Positions 11,386-22,179 of a stretch of DNA of 64,000 bases are shown here, in pieces. The DNA is from Hibiscus mutabilis. Its lineage: Eukaryota > Streptophyta > Magnoliopsida > Malvales > Malvaceae. Where the stretch lies: positions 15,577,254-15,641,253 of the forward strand of contig CM033723.1 of NCBI GenBank assembly GCA_019671005.1. Direction: 5' to 3'. The notes under the pieces were generated by a model. The model worked only from the letters and a program-made list of their open reading frames with translations, searched no databases and was not told the DNA's origin. Numbering within the stretch: position 1 is the first letter of the stretch; each line of letters begins with the position of its first letter. A program made the translations under genes and the position numbers.

Positions 11386-12013
11386 TTAAAGGATGGATTG
11401 AGTATGGTTGGGTTTGGGGGACAAGATAACATTAGTTATAATTGAGGGATCAAAATAAAACATTAAATTATCTCTAATTAAAAATAGGGTTAAATTTATT
11501 ATTTCTTCCGAATTAGGATTAAATTGTTTGAATGTGTAAACGTGAAGGACTAAATATGCTATTATACAAAATATTTTAACAGCCACATCACCCTTTTAAC
11601 AGTTGTTGACAGGACAACGGACACATTGAAACAAAACTAAAAGTTTAATGAGAACATTGAAGCAATTTAAAGTTTGGTTATCAAATTGAATAATTGATCA
11701 AAGTTTAGTGACTATTTGTGAACTTTACCCTTCAATTAAAGTGAATGTAGGAATTATTATAGTAATAACAGTTTAATTATTTTTTGAATTAAAAAATAAA
11801 ATAAAATCTGAAAAAATTACATAACAATTACTTTTAAAATTTTATTCTAAAAGGGGATAATAACACTTTCGGTCCTTAAGATTTTAAAACTAATTAAAAT
11901 AATTAATGGTATATTGCGGTACACATGAATTGTGGTACATTACATAACATTTATGGTAGAATTATCCATAATTTACTAACTATAGTTTGACCTTTGTATA
12001 ATATATTGTCAAA
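11386..12013. repeat. right arm of the large imperfect inverted repeat
   Basis: This is the reverse complement counterpart of 4197-4848, from GGATGGATTGAGTATGGTT at the inner edge to about TTGTCAAATTAT at the outer edge. Removing the LINE and one copy of its target duplication would leave the arms separated by only about 270 bp. The whole was therefore probably one about 1.55-kb foldback or long-TIR element before the LINE arrived. Confidence 0.75.
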
Positions 12014-12640
12014 TTATACCAAGTAATGAACTTTGTTAAATGGTAATGCCCTCTTATGGATACCCAATAAGCTTAGGTTCAAATTTACTTTCAATCCTAT
12101 TTTTACTTCTTTATATTTTACCCATAAGTTAAACTTTAATAAAAACTGTAAACAATAAATCAATAAATGAGCTTAGTTCAATGATTGAAGATGTTGTTTT
12201 CCTCTCCTTTGAACCAACATTTGGTTTCAAAATTCTTTTATCCAGACGGTGGTATGCGTCACCATCTGATTGGATAAAAATTTATTAAAATAAATTAAAA
12301 CTAAGAGTGAAATCCTTCAATCATTTGGTGATAAATTAAAATAAAATTAATATAATATATAAGTAACGAGAATCAAATATATAATTGTACAAACTTTCAT
12401 TAACTGTCACGTCACCTTCTTTTATTAGTTTTAACGACAAGTGACTGAGATATAATTTAGGTAGTTAAGTGACATAATTTACAAAATTAATAGATCAATA
12501 ATCAAATTAGAAACTCCTCATAATTAAATGGTAATATACGTAGTTTATCCAAAAATATATTGCATAAATGGATATTTACTCAATAGTCGGTACTCACCGT
12601 TTTTATTGGGACTTGTAAATCTAAAAGACTGGAGCAACCC
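12014..12640. other. AT-rich intergenic region, likely containing the MA3 gene promoter
   Basis: No frames of note are present. Short repetitive AT-rich sequence runs up to about 12600, where composition becomes C/T-rich (CTAAATCCCTAACATTTCTT from about 12639). That change is typical of a plant 5' UTR start. I could not pick out a convincing TATA box, so the transcription start is only estimated. Confidence 0.35.
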
Positions 12641-12933
12641 TAAATCCCTAACATTTCTTCCATTTCCAACTCTCTGATCCTCCTTTTTTATCAGTCTTTC
12701 ACCAGCGGGGGCAGCAGAAGTAGAAGCAGCAACGACGCCTCAACGCAGACTCTTCAGTCCCCACCACCACACTAGCAACCTTCTACGTCAAACTCTCCAT
12801 GACCAGATCACTGGTGGTCCTCCCTTTTTACGCATTACTCACCAGAACCAGAAACAGAACTCACCTTTCTATTAACAATAAAGAAAAGGACTAACTGAAT
12901 CTTGGATTATTTAACCTCCGTCTTGAATCGTAG
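12640..12933 (+). other. probable 5' UTR exon of the MA3-domain gene
   Basis: The pyrimidine-rich, purine-patchy leader ends at ATCGTAG with a consensus donor (GTAACT at 12934). The coding start lies about 1.1 kb downstream after a plausible acceptor (AG at 14003-14004 or 14019-14020). A 5' UTR intron would suit this gene, but no transcript evidence is available here. The start at about 12640 is a guess from the composition change. Confidence 0.5.
12799..12894 (+). CDS. possible 31-codon upstream ORF in the MA3 gene leader
   Basis: The first ATG in the proposed leader exon (12799, context CTCTCCATGACC) opens a 31-codon frame closed by TAA at 12892-12894, wholly inside the exon and before the donor at 12934. 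The peptide begins MTRSLVVLPFYALL and ends in a polar tail. If the leader is as proposed, ribosomes would meet this ORF before the main start and it could damp or condition translation. Its context (C at -3, A at +4) is not strong. Conservation is unknown, so function is conjecture. Confidence 0.3.
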   Translation: MTRSLVVLPFYALLTRTRNRTHLSINNKEKD

Positions 12934-14020
12934 GTAACTTTCTTCAACTCTCTTCTATTTGTTTTTCCTGTTGCTTTTGAATTTTCAGCTTTTAACTATC
13001 TTGTTTTCAATCGAGTTCATGATGTGTTGAATAGTTTCCACTCTTTTTTGTTTTAGTCGACTGGCGTCGGATCCTTAATGGGTTTTGAATTAACAAGCTG
13101 GTCCCTGGTTATGTAGTCTGATTGATGAAGTCCTGGAAACAATGAACCCAATTTTATATTGAGAGAGCTATTGATTCAAGATTATTTAGAGAAATACTGA
13201 TATGGTTATTTGTAAACAATCAAACTTTAACATCCCGTGGCATAGAGAAAAGTTGTCGATTGGATTGGTTAAAAAATTGGAGGACAGACTTCACCGACCA
13301 ACCCTGTACTTTAACCGACTAACGGACAGATTTAGGTCTCAAGCGACCTAATCGATTGAACCCGACAGACTTGGCATCCAGTTAAATCGTATAAACTAAT
13401 ATTTTTTCTCTTGTTTCTTCCATGTATGAAAAACATAAAGTGGATTTGGATTTTGGTTAAAAGCTTATACATTATATATTTATTGTAAATTAAAAGTGAT
13501 ATATATCAATATATGTATATTAAAACTTGGTTAAATCGGTTTTATAGCTGACCAAATTAGCTATCATAACCGACTTGGCCGAACTGATTTGACCAAAGAT
13601 TAGTGGTGAAGTCAGTTTGAACCGACTTCTGTAGCATTGTTGGTCTTTATGCTTGTGAAAGAAGACAATGGCTTATAATCTTAAGGTCAAAGAAAAAAAG
13701 GCTTATAATCTTGATAATGAGCTTTCAAATGCGTTAATGCCATAAATCAGCCTAACCAAGGAGGAATACAGAGTCCTTAATGAGTGTATCAGTTATGGTT
13801 GTAATTAAACATTTCTTTTAACCTTATTTATAACTATGAGAGTTAATTGAATCGAGCTGTTGTTTCTTTGTTGCTTTTAATGCCCTTTTGCTGCTCATCA
13901 ATGGTTCTTTAATTATATGTTTCTTGGAATCGAATGTTTGTTCTAGCTAAAACAGCGATATTTAGGATGAACTAATTTCTTTCAATTTACTGTTAAAATT
14001 TTAGTTTACAAGACATTTAG
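12934..14020 (+). other. intron 1 (5' UTR intron) of the MA3-domain gene
   Basis: The donor GTAACT is at 12934. The acceptor is TTTTAG ending at 14004 or CATTTAG ending at 14020; the choice alters only the leader. The interior is T-rich, as expected of a plant intron. The stretch at about 13240-13640 is richer in words such as AACCGACT and ACCGACTTGG, and may be a decayed repeat insertion. Confidence 0.5.
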
Positions 14021-14036
14021 AACTGGTGAAGAGTAA

Positions 14037-17000
14037 ATGGCCTCGGGCGAGGGATTTCTTACTGATGAACAAAGGGAAATGCTGAAAATAGCGAGTCAGA
14101 ATGTGGAGACTGCTTTACCATCCCCAAGATTGTCATCATCCCCGAAATCCCCGACGCCTTTGCTTTCTGATCATCAATTAAAGGTTCCTACTGGTGGCAA
14201 GGCGCCGACTGGTGGTATTGCTGTGAGGCATGTTCGACGGTCTCACTCAGGGAAGTGTGTTCGTGTAAAGAAGGGTGAGCCTTGTTATTCTTTGAATTGT
14301 TCAAGTCAATTCAGTTTTTCTTCTTCATCTTGTTGGATATTTGGTTTATACTTGCTAGGCTTGGAAATTCCATTGGCTTTATAACTGACCTGTTCTTCTT
14401 AGCACATTGATTGAACAAAAATGATCAGCCATGCCAGAAAACAAATGTGCTCAGAAAGGGATTTTTTTTTTAATTTAATCCTTTATTCCTAATATATCTA
14501 TATCATAGGTCTTTAATTTACTTGTAATTTATTTTTCATTTAAATTTGATGCCGAGATCATAATACTTTTGGTTTGGTTGATTTCTGGTTCGAGTTCTTT
14601 TCTAGATGGTCTTTATAATATTAATGCCCCTAGTCATACTTCTGAAGTACTTGCTTTGTAACTCACAGCGAATATGTTGAGGTTAAGATCCAATCCATTA
14701 TTTTTTTTCCAGTACTTTCCAACACATGAATCTTCACCATTCATGTGTAAGACCTACTCATAAATTATTTAACTCAAAGCTTGTGAATGGTGATTAAACT
14801 TGTATTGAATACTATGGATAAAAAAAGTTATGGAACGGAGCTTGATCCATATTTGTTAATCTGTATTAATATGTTGTGCATAAACAGATTCAATGGATAA
14901 TTGATAATCAAAGTTATCATATTATCAATTATTTTCTTTGCTTCAGACATGTTTGGGCTTTAAATTGGCCAATGATGCTTTGCATCTGCATTTTTGTCAA
15001 AAAATTACTTTCTACTATGGAAGAGTGTACTACAGAGTCGTTATATGTTTGTTCTTACTGATTAGTTCCTTTTCCCTTTAATAATGTTAAATAGATGGTG
15101 CTGGTGGTAAGGGTACATGGGGGGAACTCCTTGACACGGATGGGGAATCACATATTGATCAGAATGATCCTAACTATGACAGTGGAGAGGTACTTGCACC
15201 TTTTTGTTTTTTTTTTCAACTTTTACATAATTGCACTTTACAATTTTCCCGTTGGCGTACTCATTTGTTAATAAATTAGAGGTGGTGCTTAATTTCTTTT
15301 CCCTTGCTTTTGCCAGGAACCATATCAACTTGTTGGGTCAACCATTTCTGATCCCCTAGATGAGTACAAAAAAGCTGTTGTTTCTATTATAGAAGAATAT
15401 TTTAGCACTAGTGATGTGGAATTGGCTGCATCTGACCTCAAAGATCTTGGCTTGAATGAATATCATCCTTATTTTATTAAAAGACTCCTTTCCATGGCCA
15501 TGGACAGGCATGATAAAGAGAAGGAAATGGCCTCAGTTCTGCTTTCTTCACTTTATGCTGATGTCATCAGCCCACATCAGATTCTGGATGGTTTTGTGAT
15601 GCTTCTCGAGTCTGCTGACGACCTTGCTGTGGATATACTGGATGCAGTCGATATCCTTGCTCTGTTCATATCTCGTGCCGTGGTTGATGAGATACTGCCT
15701 CCAGCTTTCATCACAAGGGCAAAGAAGACACTTCCTGAATCTTCCAAGGGATATCAGGTTCTCCTAACTGCTGAGAAGAGCTATCTCTTAGCTCCCCACC
15801 ATGCCGAACTTTTGGAAAGGAGGTGGGGCGGTAGCACTCATGTTACCGTTGAGGAAATGAAGAAAAAGATTGCTGATCTTTTAAGGGAGTATGTTGAGAG
15901 TGGTGATACATTTGAGGCCTGTAGATGTATTGGGGAGTTAGGTGTTTCATTCTTTCATCATGAGGTCGTTAAGAGGGCATTGGTTCTTGCTATGGAAATT
16001 CAAACAGCTGAACCACTTGTGCTCAAACTTTTGAAGGAAGCAGCTGAGGAAGGGTTGATAAGTTCGAGTCAAATGGTGAAAGGGTTTGCTCGGTTAGCAG
16101 AGAGTCTTGATGATCTTGCTCTAGACATTCCATCTGCAAAAGCATTGTTTCATTCAATTTCCCTGAAGGCTATTTCTCAAGGATGGCTTGATGCATCGTT
16201 CGTAAAATCATCTTATGATGACGGAGAGGCTCAAGATGAAGACAAAAAATTGAACCAGTACAAGGAGGAGATTGTAACTATAATTCATGAGTATTTTCTC
16301 TCGGATGATATTCCTGAACTCATTCAAAGTCTTGAAGATCTAGGGATGCCTGAATTTAATCCGATTTTCCTAAAGAAGCTTATCACACTTGCCATGGACA
16401 GGAAGAATAGGGAGAAAGAAATGGCATCTGTTTTGCTCTCTGCTCTTCACATCGAGATCTTTTCTACCGAGGATATTGTGAATGGCTTTGTCATGCTTCT
16501 GGAGTCGGCAGAAGACACTGCCTTGGATATTCTGGATGCCTCGAATGAGCTTGCTCTTTTCTTGGCTAGGGCTGTCATTGATGATGTGTTGGTTCCGTTT
16601 AATCTTGAAGAGATAACCAGCAAGCTGCCTCCGAATTGCAGCGGAAGTGAGACTTTCAGTATGGTTCGATCGCTTATAAATGCACGCCATGCTGGTGAGA
16701 GGCTCCTTAGGTGCTGGGGAGGTGGAACTGGCTGGGCTGTAGAGGATGCGAAGGACAAGATAATGAAGCTCCTGGAAGAGTATGAAAGTGGGGGTGTTGT
16801 GGCTGAAGCCTGTCATTGTATCCGTGACCTTGGAATGCCGTTCTTTAACCATGAGGTGGTGAAGAAAGCACTGGTGATGGCCATGGAGAAGAAAAATGAT
16901 AGGATGCTGGACCTGCTGCAGGTGTGTTTCAACGAAGGTCTAATCACTATCAACCAAATGACCAAAGGCTTCACCAGGGTCAAAGATGGACTCGACGACC

Positions 17001-17131
17001 TAGCTCTCGACTTTCCAAATGCCAAGGAGAAATTCAGTTTCTATATGGAGTATGCCCAGAAGAAAGGTTGGCTTCTACCATCGTTTGGGTCATCTACAAC
17101 TGAAGCTCTGCCCACTGCTGCAGCCTCTTGA
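14037..17131 (+). CDS. MRF: MA3 domain-containing translation regulatory factor (MRF/ECIP1 family, PDCD4-like)
   Basis: Three coding exons are inferred: 14037-14274, 15095-15189 and 15317-17131 (stop TGA). Donors are GTGAGC and GTACTT; acceptors are AATAG and TGCCAG. The joined frame gives 715 residues, about the length of Arabidopsis MRF1-4. The N terminus has MASGEGFLTDEQREMLKIAS, a basic stretch GGIAVRHVRRSHSGK and the acidic NDPNYDSGEEPYQLVG, all typical of plant MRFs. Four MA3 repeats follow at about residues 128-248, 288-406, 425-544 and 584-701, each with LLESADDLALDI-like helices and the LGxxxxxxxxVKRAL type core. MA3 domains bind eIF4A, and plant MRFs are reported to associate with translation machinery downstream of TOR; ECIP1 was described as an EIN2 partner. 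Cytosolic action is expected. The frame is intact with no odd codons, so this is probably the only working protein-coding gene here. Which paralogue it is cannot be settled by eye. Confidence 0.93.
14275..15094 (+). other. intron 2 of the MA3-domain gene
   Basis: The donor is AAGG/GTGAGC and the acceptor is AATAG/ATGG. Splicing restores codon GAT across the junction and gives the family sequence VRVKKDGAGGKGTWGELL. If the intron were kept, the frame would read on for 35 codons and stop at 14382-14384, giving a 115-residue product without MA3 domains. A 61-codon frame at 14876-15061 lies inside and looks spurious. Confidence 0.85.
15190..15316 (+). other. intron 3 of the MA3-domain gene
   Basis: This 127-bp T-rich intron has the donor GAG/GTACTT and the acceptor TTGCCAG/GAACC. 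Its removal joins NYDSGE to EPYQLVG, matching the conserved motif of the family. Confidence 0.9.
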
Positions 17132-17590
17132 GCAGGAACCATATTCGCATCTGAGTATCTCATGTATGATGTAAACATTCCAGTGCCTATGTGTTCTTAG
17201 CAGTCATCCATGGCCATATCAGATGGATAGGATTAGATGTGGGATGTTTGGATTCCTTCTGGTGTTGTCCTATTTTAATGGTGTCATCTAATGGGAGATT
17301 CTTATGATCCCAGGTCCCAGCTAGCCAGTGTATAAAGTTGGTTGTATTTCTGTTATATTGAAATAGCATCAAGCTTCTGTCACAGCCGGCCAGCTTGTTA
17401 GGTGCTGCCTGCTGTTACTTGCGATATATGATGATTAGAATAATGATGTTTACTTGAAAATTCACAGATGTTAATGCTCATTTGTTGTAGTAATTCCAGT
17501 TTGGTTTTCTTTGCTGCATAATGGTTGTCTGTAATTTTTGTGTCATCCAATTTCTAATTTGCATAAACTGCTTTAATATAGGACTCGCTT
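17132..17590 (+). other. 3' UTR and downstream flank of the MA3-domain gene
   Basis: GT-rich sequence follows the stop. Several weak poly(A)-signal-like AATAAT/AATATA words (for example AGAATAATGATG near 17440) occur, but no canonical AATAAA was picked out. The exact 3' end is unknown. Confidence 0.4.
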
Positions 17591-17744
17591 ATTACTCCAG
17601 TTGATTGACCAAACCAAAGATAAATCCTTAAACTTTAAATCATGATCTCAGTTGCCCCAACTCTTGCTAAAAAAATTCATAAACCAAGAAGTGCCATGTG
17701 TTACTAATAAAAAAATCAGCTGACTTTAATGGAAGGGGTAAATT

Positions 17745-18750
17745 GCAAGTTGTCTGTCAAATTTTTATTTTGTTCAATTTAATTCTAAATTTTTTTATTT
17801 AACTCAAATTGACCCCATTTTTTTATTTTTATAATGTACTCTAATATTTTTAATATGATGATATTTTTGTTCAATTTAGTATTAAAATTTTTTATTTAAC
17901 CTGAAATTAACCCCCTTTACTTTGTAATTTTTATAATTTAGTCTAATATTTTAAATACAAATATATTTTTATTCGTTTAGTCCTAAAAGTCTATATTTAA
18001 CCAAAAATTGAACCCCGTCTCTTTATAATTTTGTGCAATATTTTAAATATAATAATATTTTTGTTCTATTTAGTCCCCAATTTATTTCTATATTTTATAA
18101 TTTAGTATAATATTTTAAATATAATTATATTTTTTCAATTTAGTCCTGAAAATCTTATTTAACCTAAAACTAAATCTGATTTCTTTCTATTTTTTAATTT
18201 AATCAAATATTTTAAATATGATGATATTTTTGTTCAATTTAGTCCTAAAAATATTTATTTAACCTTAAAATAACCCCAATTGTTTTTCTAATTTTTATAA
18301 TTTAGTCCAATATTTTTAGTATGATGATATTTTTGTTTATTTTAGTCTTAAAATCTATATTTAATAGAAATTGACCAGCATTTCTTTATAATTTTATAAT
18401 TTAGTCCAACATTTTAAATATAATTATATTTTTGTTCAATTTAGTTAACCCGAAATTAACCCCAATTTCTCTCCAAATTTTACATTTTAGTCCGATATTT
18501 TAAATATAATTATTTTTTTCATTTTAGTCCTAAAAATATTTACTTAACCCGAAATTGACCCATATTTCTTTCTAATTTTTCTAATTTATTCTGATATTTT
18601 TAATACAATTATATTTTTGTTCATTTTAGTCCAAAAAATATTTGTTTAGCCCGAAATTTGCCCCTATTTCTTTCTAATTTTTATAATGTAGTCCAATATT
18701 TTTCATATGATGATATTTTTTTCAATTTAGTCCTAAAAATCTTTATTTAA
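17745..18750 (+). repeat. tandem array of about 100-bp AT-rich repeats, left arm of a palindromic array
   Basis: The motif TTCAATTTAGTCCTAAAAAT recurs with starts near 17775, 17870, 17970, 18068, 18148, 18236, 18340, 18437, 18520, 18622 and 18723. Each is followed by TATTTAACC, ATTGACCCC and TTATAATTTAGTCCAATATT. Spacing is about 80-104 bp. No frame runs through it. The array starts about 150 bp beyond the host gene's 3' region. Confidence 0.9.
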
Positions 18751-19545
18751 ATGAACAAGAATATAAATATATTTAAAATATTGGACTAATTATAAAAATT
18801 AGAATGAAATAGAGGTCAAATTTGGGTTAAATAAAGATTTTTAGGACTAAAATAAACAAAAATATCATCATATTAAAACTGTTGGACTAAATTATAAAAA
18901 TTAGAAAGAAATAGGGGTTAAATAAAGATATTTAGGACTAAAATGAATAAAAATATCATCATATTAAAAATATTGGACTAAATTATAAAAAATAGAAAGA
19001 AAGAAGGGAATATTTTTGGTTAAATAAAGATTTTTAGGACTAAAATAAACAAAAATATAATTATATTTAAAATATTGGACTATAGCATAAAAATTAGAAA
19101 GAAATATGAGTCAATTTTGGGTTAAATAAAGATTTTTAGGATTCAAATGAACAAAAATATAATTACATTAAAAATATCAGACTAAATTATAAAAATTAGA
19201 AAAAAATAGGGGTCAATTTTAGGTTAAATAAATAATTTAGGAATAAAATGAACAAAAATAATATCATTAAAAATATTGGACTAAATTAAAAAATAGAAAG
19301 AAATTGGGGTCAATTCTAGGTTAAATATAGATTTTTAAGACTAAAATTAAAAAAATATAATTATATTAAAAACATTAGACTAAATTGTATAGAGTAGAAA
19401 GAAATTGAGGTTAATTTTGGGTTAAATAAATATTTTTAGGACTAAAATGAATAAAAATATAATTATATTTAAAATATTAGACTAAATTATAAAGATTATA
19501 TTGAAATTAGGGTTAATTTCAGGTTAAATAAAGATTTTTAGGACT
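18751..19545 (-). repeat. same about 100-bp repeat in reverse orientation, right arm of the palindromic array
   Basis: After 18750 the same unit is read in reverse complement: ATATTGGACTAAATTATAA, then GGGGTCAATTTTGGGTTAAA, then TTTTTAGGACTAAAATGAAC, about eight times. The switch is at 18750/18751 with practically no spacer. The arm stops at 19545 because Gypsy element A is inserted there (flanking 5-mer GGACT). Confidence 0.9.
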
Positions 19546-22179
19546 TGTAACGCCCCGGTTTTGGGCCTAGGTGTTTTCTAGGTTGATTAGACGGTCTGAT
19601 GGATCGGATTAGAGGATTCGAGTCAGTTTCGGGATTAAATGGAAATAAATATTTTTGAGTAAGGAAAAATTATGGAAAATATTATAAAATTCTTAAATAA
19701 TATGTTAAAAGGTTTGGTGAAATCAATTTTACAAAAAGAGGTTTCAAAACTAGACATTTTGGTTAGTGACCAAAATGTAAAGATTGCAAAACTATTTTCT
19801 AGTGATTATTTTGAAAAATGATCAAATCTTAGAATCCTTAAGAAGCTATTTTACCAAACTTTAATACTAGATTTTCTTCTCATTTAGGATTATTTTAAAT
19901 GAGTTTTAATTGGGTAAATAAAAGGGTGGCTTAACAAAAATGTAGTTATTTTCTTAAAACTAAAATTTGATGTAACTTTTCTCCCAAACTTTTATCTCAA
20001 AGTTCTTCAGCCAAACAATCACTTTTTCATCAAAAATCTAAGGTAACACTTTTGATTTCTTAAATTCTAGTTTCTTACTTGATTTTCTAATCTTGTTTTT
20101 CAAAACCTCATTGAATTTTTTTTTTTCAAGATTAAAACATCCAATTGAGAGGGAAATCACCCATTAGAGGTAAGGTTCATTTTTCTCATCTAATGAATGG
20201 TTCTTTAATGAAATCCCCAAGTATTTGATCCTTGTTTAATGTTTTCTAACTTGGTTTGATGATTTAATTATGAAAATTTGTTAAATCAAGGTTTAAATGA
20301 TGAGATTGATGAATTTGCGTATGGGCTTTTTTTTGTTGAGTTCTTGATTGATTCTAATCATGATTTTGATGTTTAATAATGTTGATAAGTGAGATTTAGC
20401 ATTAGAATCCCAAAACTAAGCGAATCTCTAATTTTCTAGGTTGTTAATTGTGAGTTTTTGAGGAGTTGTGGAGGTTTAATGAATGTTGGAGGTATAAGGA
20501 TGATGTTAATGTGTTTGGATGTTAATTGATGGGTTAAAACATTAGGTTTTGGCTAAGTTTGGAAGGTGTTTGATGTTGATTTCGGTTATTGTGGAGTGAA
20601 ATTGGTTAGTTTTGTCGAGGATTAGTGTTGTTGTGACTTTGAATGCATTAAACCCTCTGTTTTTTCTGTTGATAAAGTAGGGGAAGTTGATCCTCAAGCT
20701 TGAATGAAAGTTTCAGAAGCTTTTGAGGCATGTTTACCATATCGGCAAGAGAGGCTTTGCTTATCGGTGAGTGAAAACTTGTTTTATAGCTTTTCAAAGG
20801 TTTGAAAGTTATGTTTGGGGGTTTAGATCAAGCTTGAAATGCTGGTCTAAGCTCGGAAGTAAGTAAAAGATGAATTCTCTCTCGAACTCGGTTTGGTAAA
20901 TGGTTTTTAATGCACTTGTTTTGATAACTAGATTCTCACTATTCTATGCATGTTTTGAGCATGGTTTAATGCTGGAAATGGTTATAAATTGTTGATGATG
21001 CATTTAGAGGTAATGCATGTTTTGTAAATGTTGTTGAACATTGGTTAATGTAAGGTTGATTGCATTGGTTATATGGTTTGATTAATGCATATGAAAACAG
21101 TGAGTTAATGTTATGAAATGAATTATATTGGCAAGTGATGTGGTTTAAAAATGTTATCAGATATAGTTGGCCGGCCATAAGATTGATGATGCACTATAAA
21201 AAGTCGCCTTGGATGTTGAGGGGTTTTGATCCGATGTACCGAAAACTCCATCCAAGTACCCTAATAGTCGAAGGGTTTTGATCTATGTACCAAAGACTCC
21301 CGTTAGTGGGTTAAGCATCTAACCGATGTTTGGGGTTGTGATTCTACCCGGTTGTAATAGTACCTTTAATTCCAGTTGAGCTGGCATGAAGTGTTGAGAA
21401 CTCTTGTTGAATCCGTGTATCCGATGTTATATTTTGTAAAATGAAACTTGGTTAATGATCACTTGTAAGCCAATATAGTTGATGATGTATCATGAGATGG
21501 ATTACGTTGTATAATGTTGGTTTAAACATGTTTACTCTTTAAGCCTTGCATTGGTAGTATGCATGGGAAAGCTTAAATTGAGGGTAGCAAATGGGACTTT
21601 GCTATTGATTCATGATACATGTTGCATATGGTTTAATATGCATGATTTGGAAATGTTAAGTGCATGGTTTGATAAGGCATGATGTTGAAATAAAGATTAA
21701 AAGGTGTTTTGGAAAGTGATTTTTCAAAAGGATTGTTAAATGATTTTAAATGCATTGATGGTGTTTTGTTTTAGAGCAATCCTCACTAAGCCTAGCGTGC
21801 TTACGCTATCTTTTTTCATCAATGTAGAGAATTAAAGGTTGGAGGTAGCAAGCAAGCAAAGGGAATCCAAGGACTTGTGTTTGCGAAAGTACAATTTCGA
21901 TTTAGACTTGTAGTAATAAAGGCAATATGGTCGTTTGTTATTTGGGAGGGTTGTTTGCTGAACTCTTTGGTTGTACAAGTTTAATTTGGTGTTTTGGATT
22001 TGTATGATGCTTTATACCTTGCCTTGAGGGGTTGAGATGTGTTTTGCATGCTTGGGTAGAGATCATGCCTATTGGATCTTTGGTTAGATTTGATATGATG
22101 TGAATGAACCTATACGATGCTTATATGATTGTAGAAATGTTTCTTGTGAAGTTAGATAATGATTAGATGTTGTTTGGAG
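19546..22179 (+). repeat. 5' LTR of element A, first part
   Basis: It starts TGTAACGCCCCGGTTTTGGG and is split by a minus-strand solo LTR at 22180-25749. The 5-mer TGGAG (22175-22179) is repeated at 25750-25754. The uninterrupted 3' LTR reads TTGTTTGGAGCATGTTAGAT across the same point (about 38835), which proves the empty site. Confidence 0.9.
21195..21202 (+). promoter_or_regulatory. putative LTR core promoter (TATAAAAA) of element A
   Basis: TATAAAAA lies in the conserved context GCACTATAAAAAGTCGC. The same box is kept at 37863-37870 (3' LTR A), 47778-47785 (LTR B) and, on the minus strand, at 24069-24076 and 56582-56589, although the surrounding LTR has diverged. Conservation across LTRs suggests the transcription start of the family. 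Confidence 0.45.

Noticed and set aside
13240..13640. Possible repeat or foldback in intron 1 with AACCGACT-type words
   Set aside because: The words recur, but I could not define ends, arms or a target duplication. Only a mention in the intron entry is justified.
16370..16852. 160-codon minus-strand frame opposite the MA3 gene
   Set aside because: It is a shadow of the coding strand; the MA3 reading is conserved and explains the openness.
17745..19545. CRISPR-like array
   Set aside because: Unit length, AT-rich imperfect repeats without unique spacers, the palindromic layout and the plant context exclude it.
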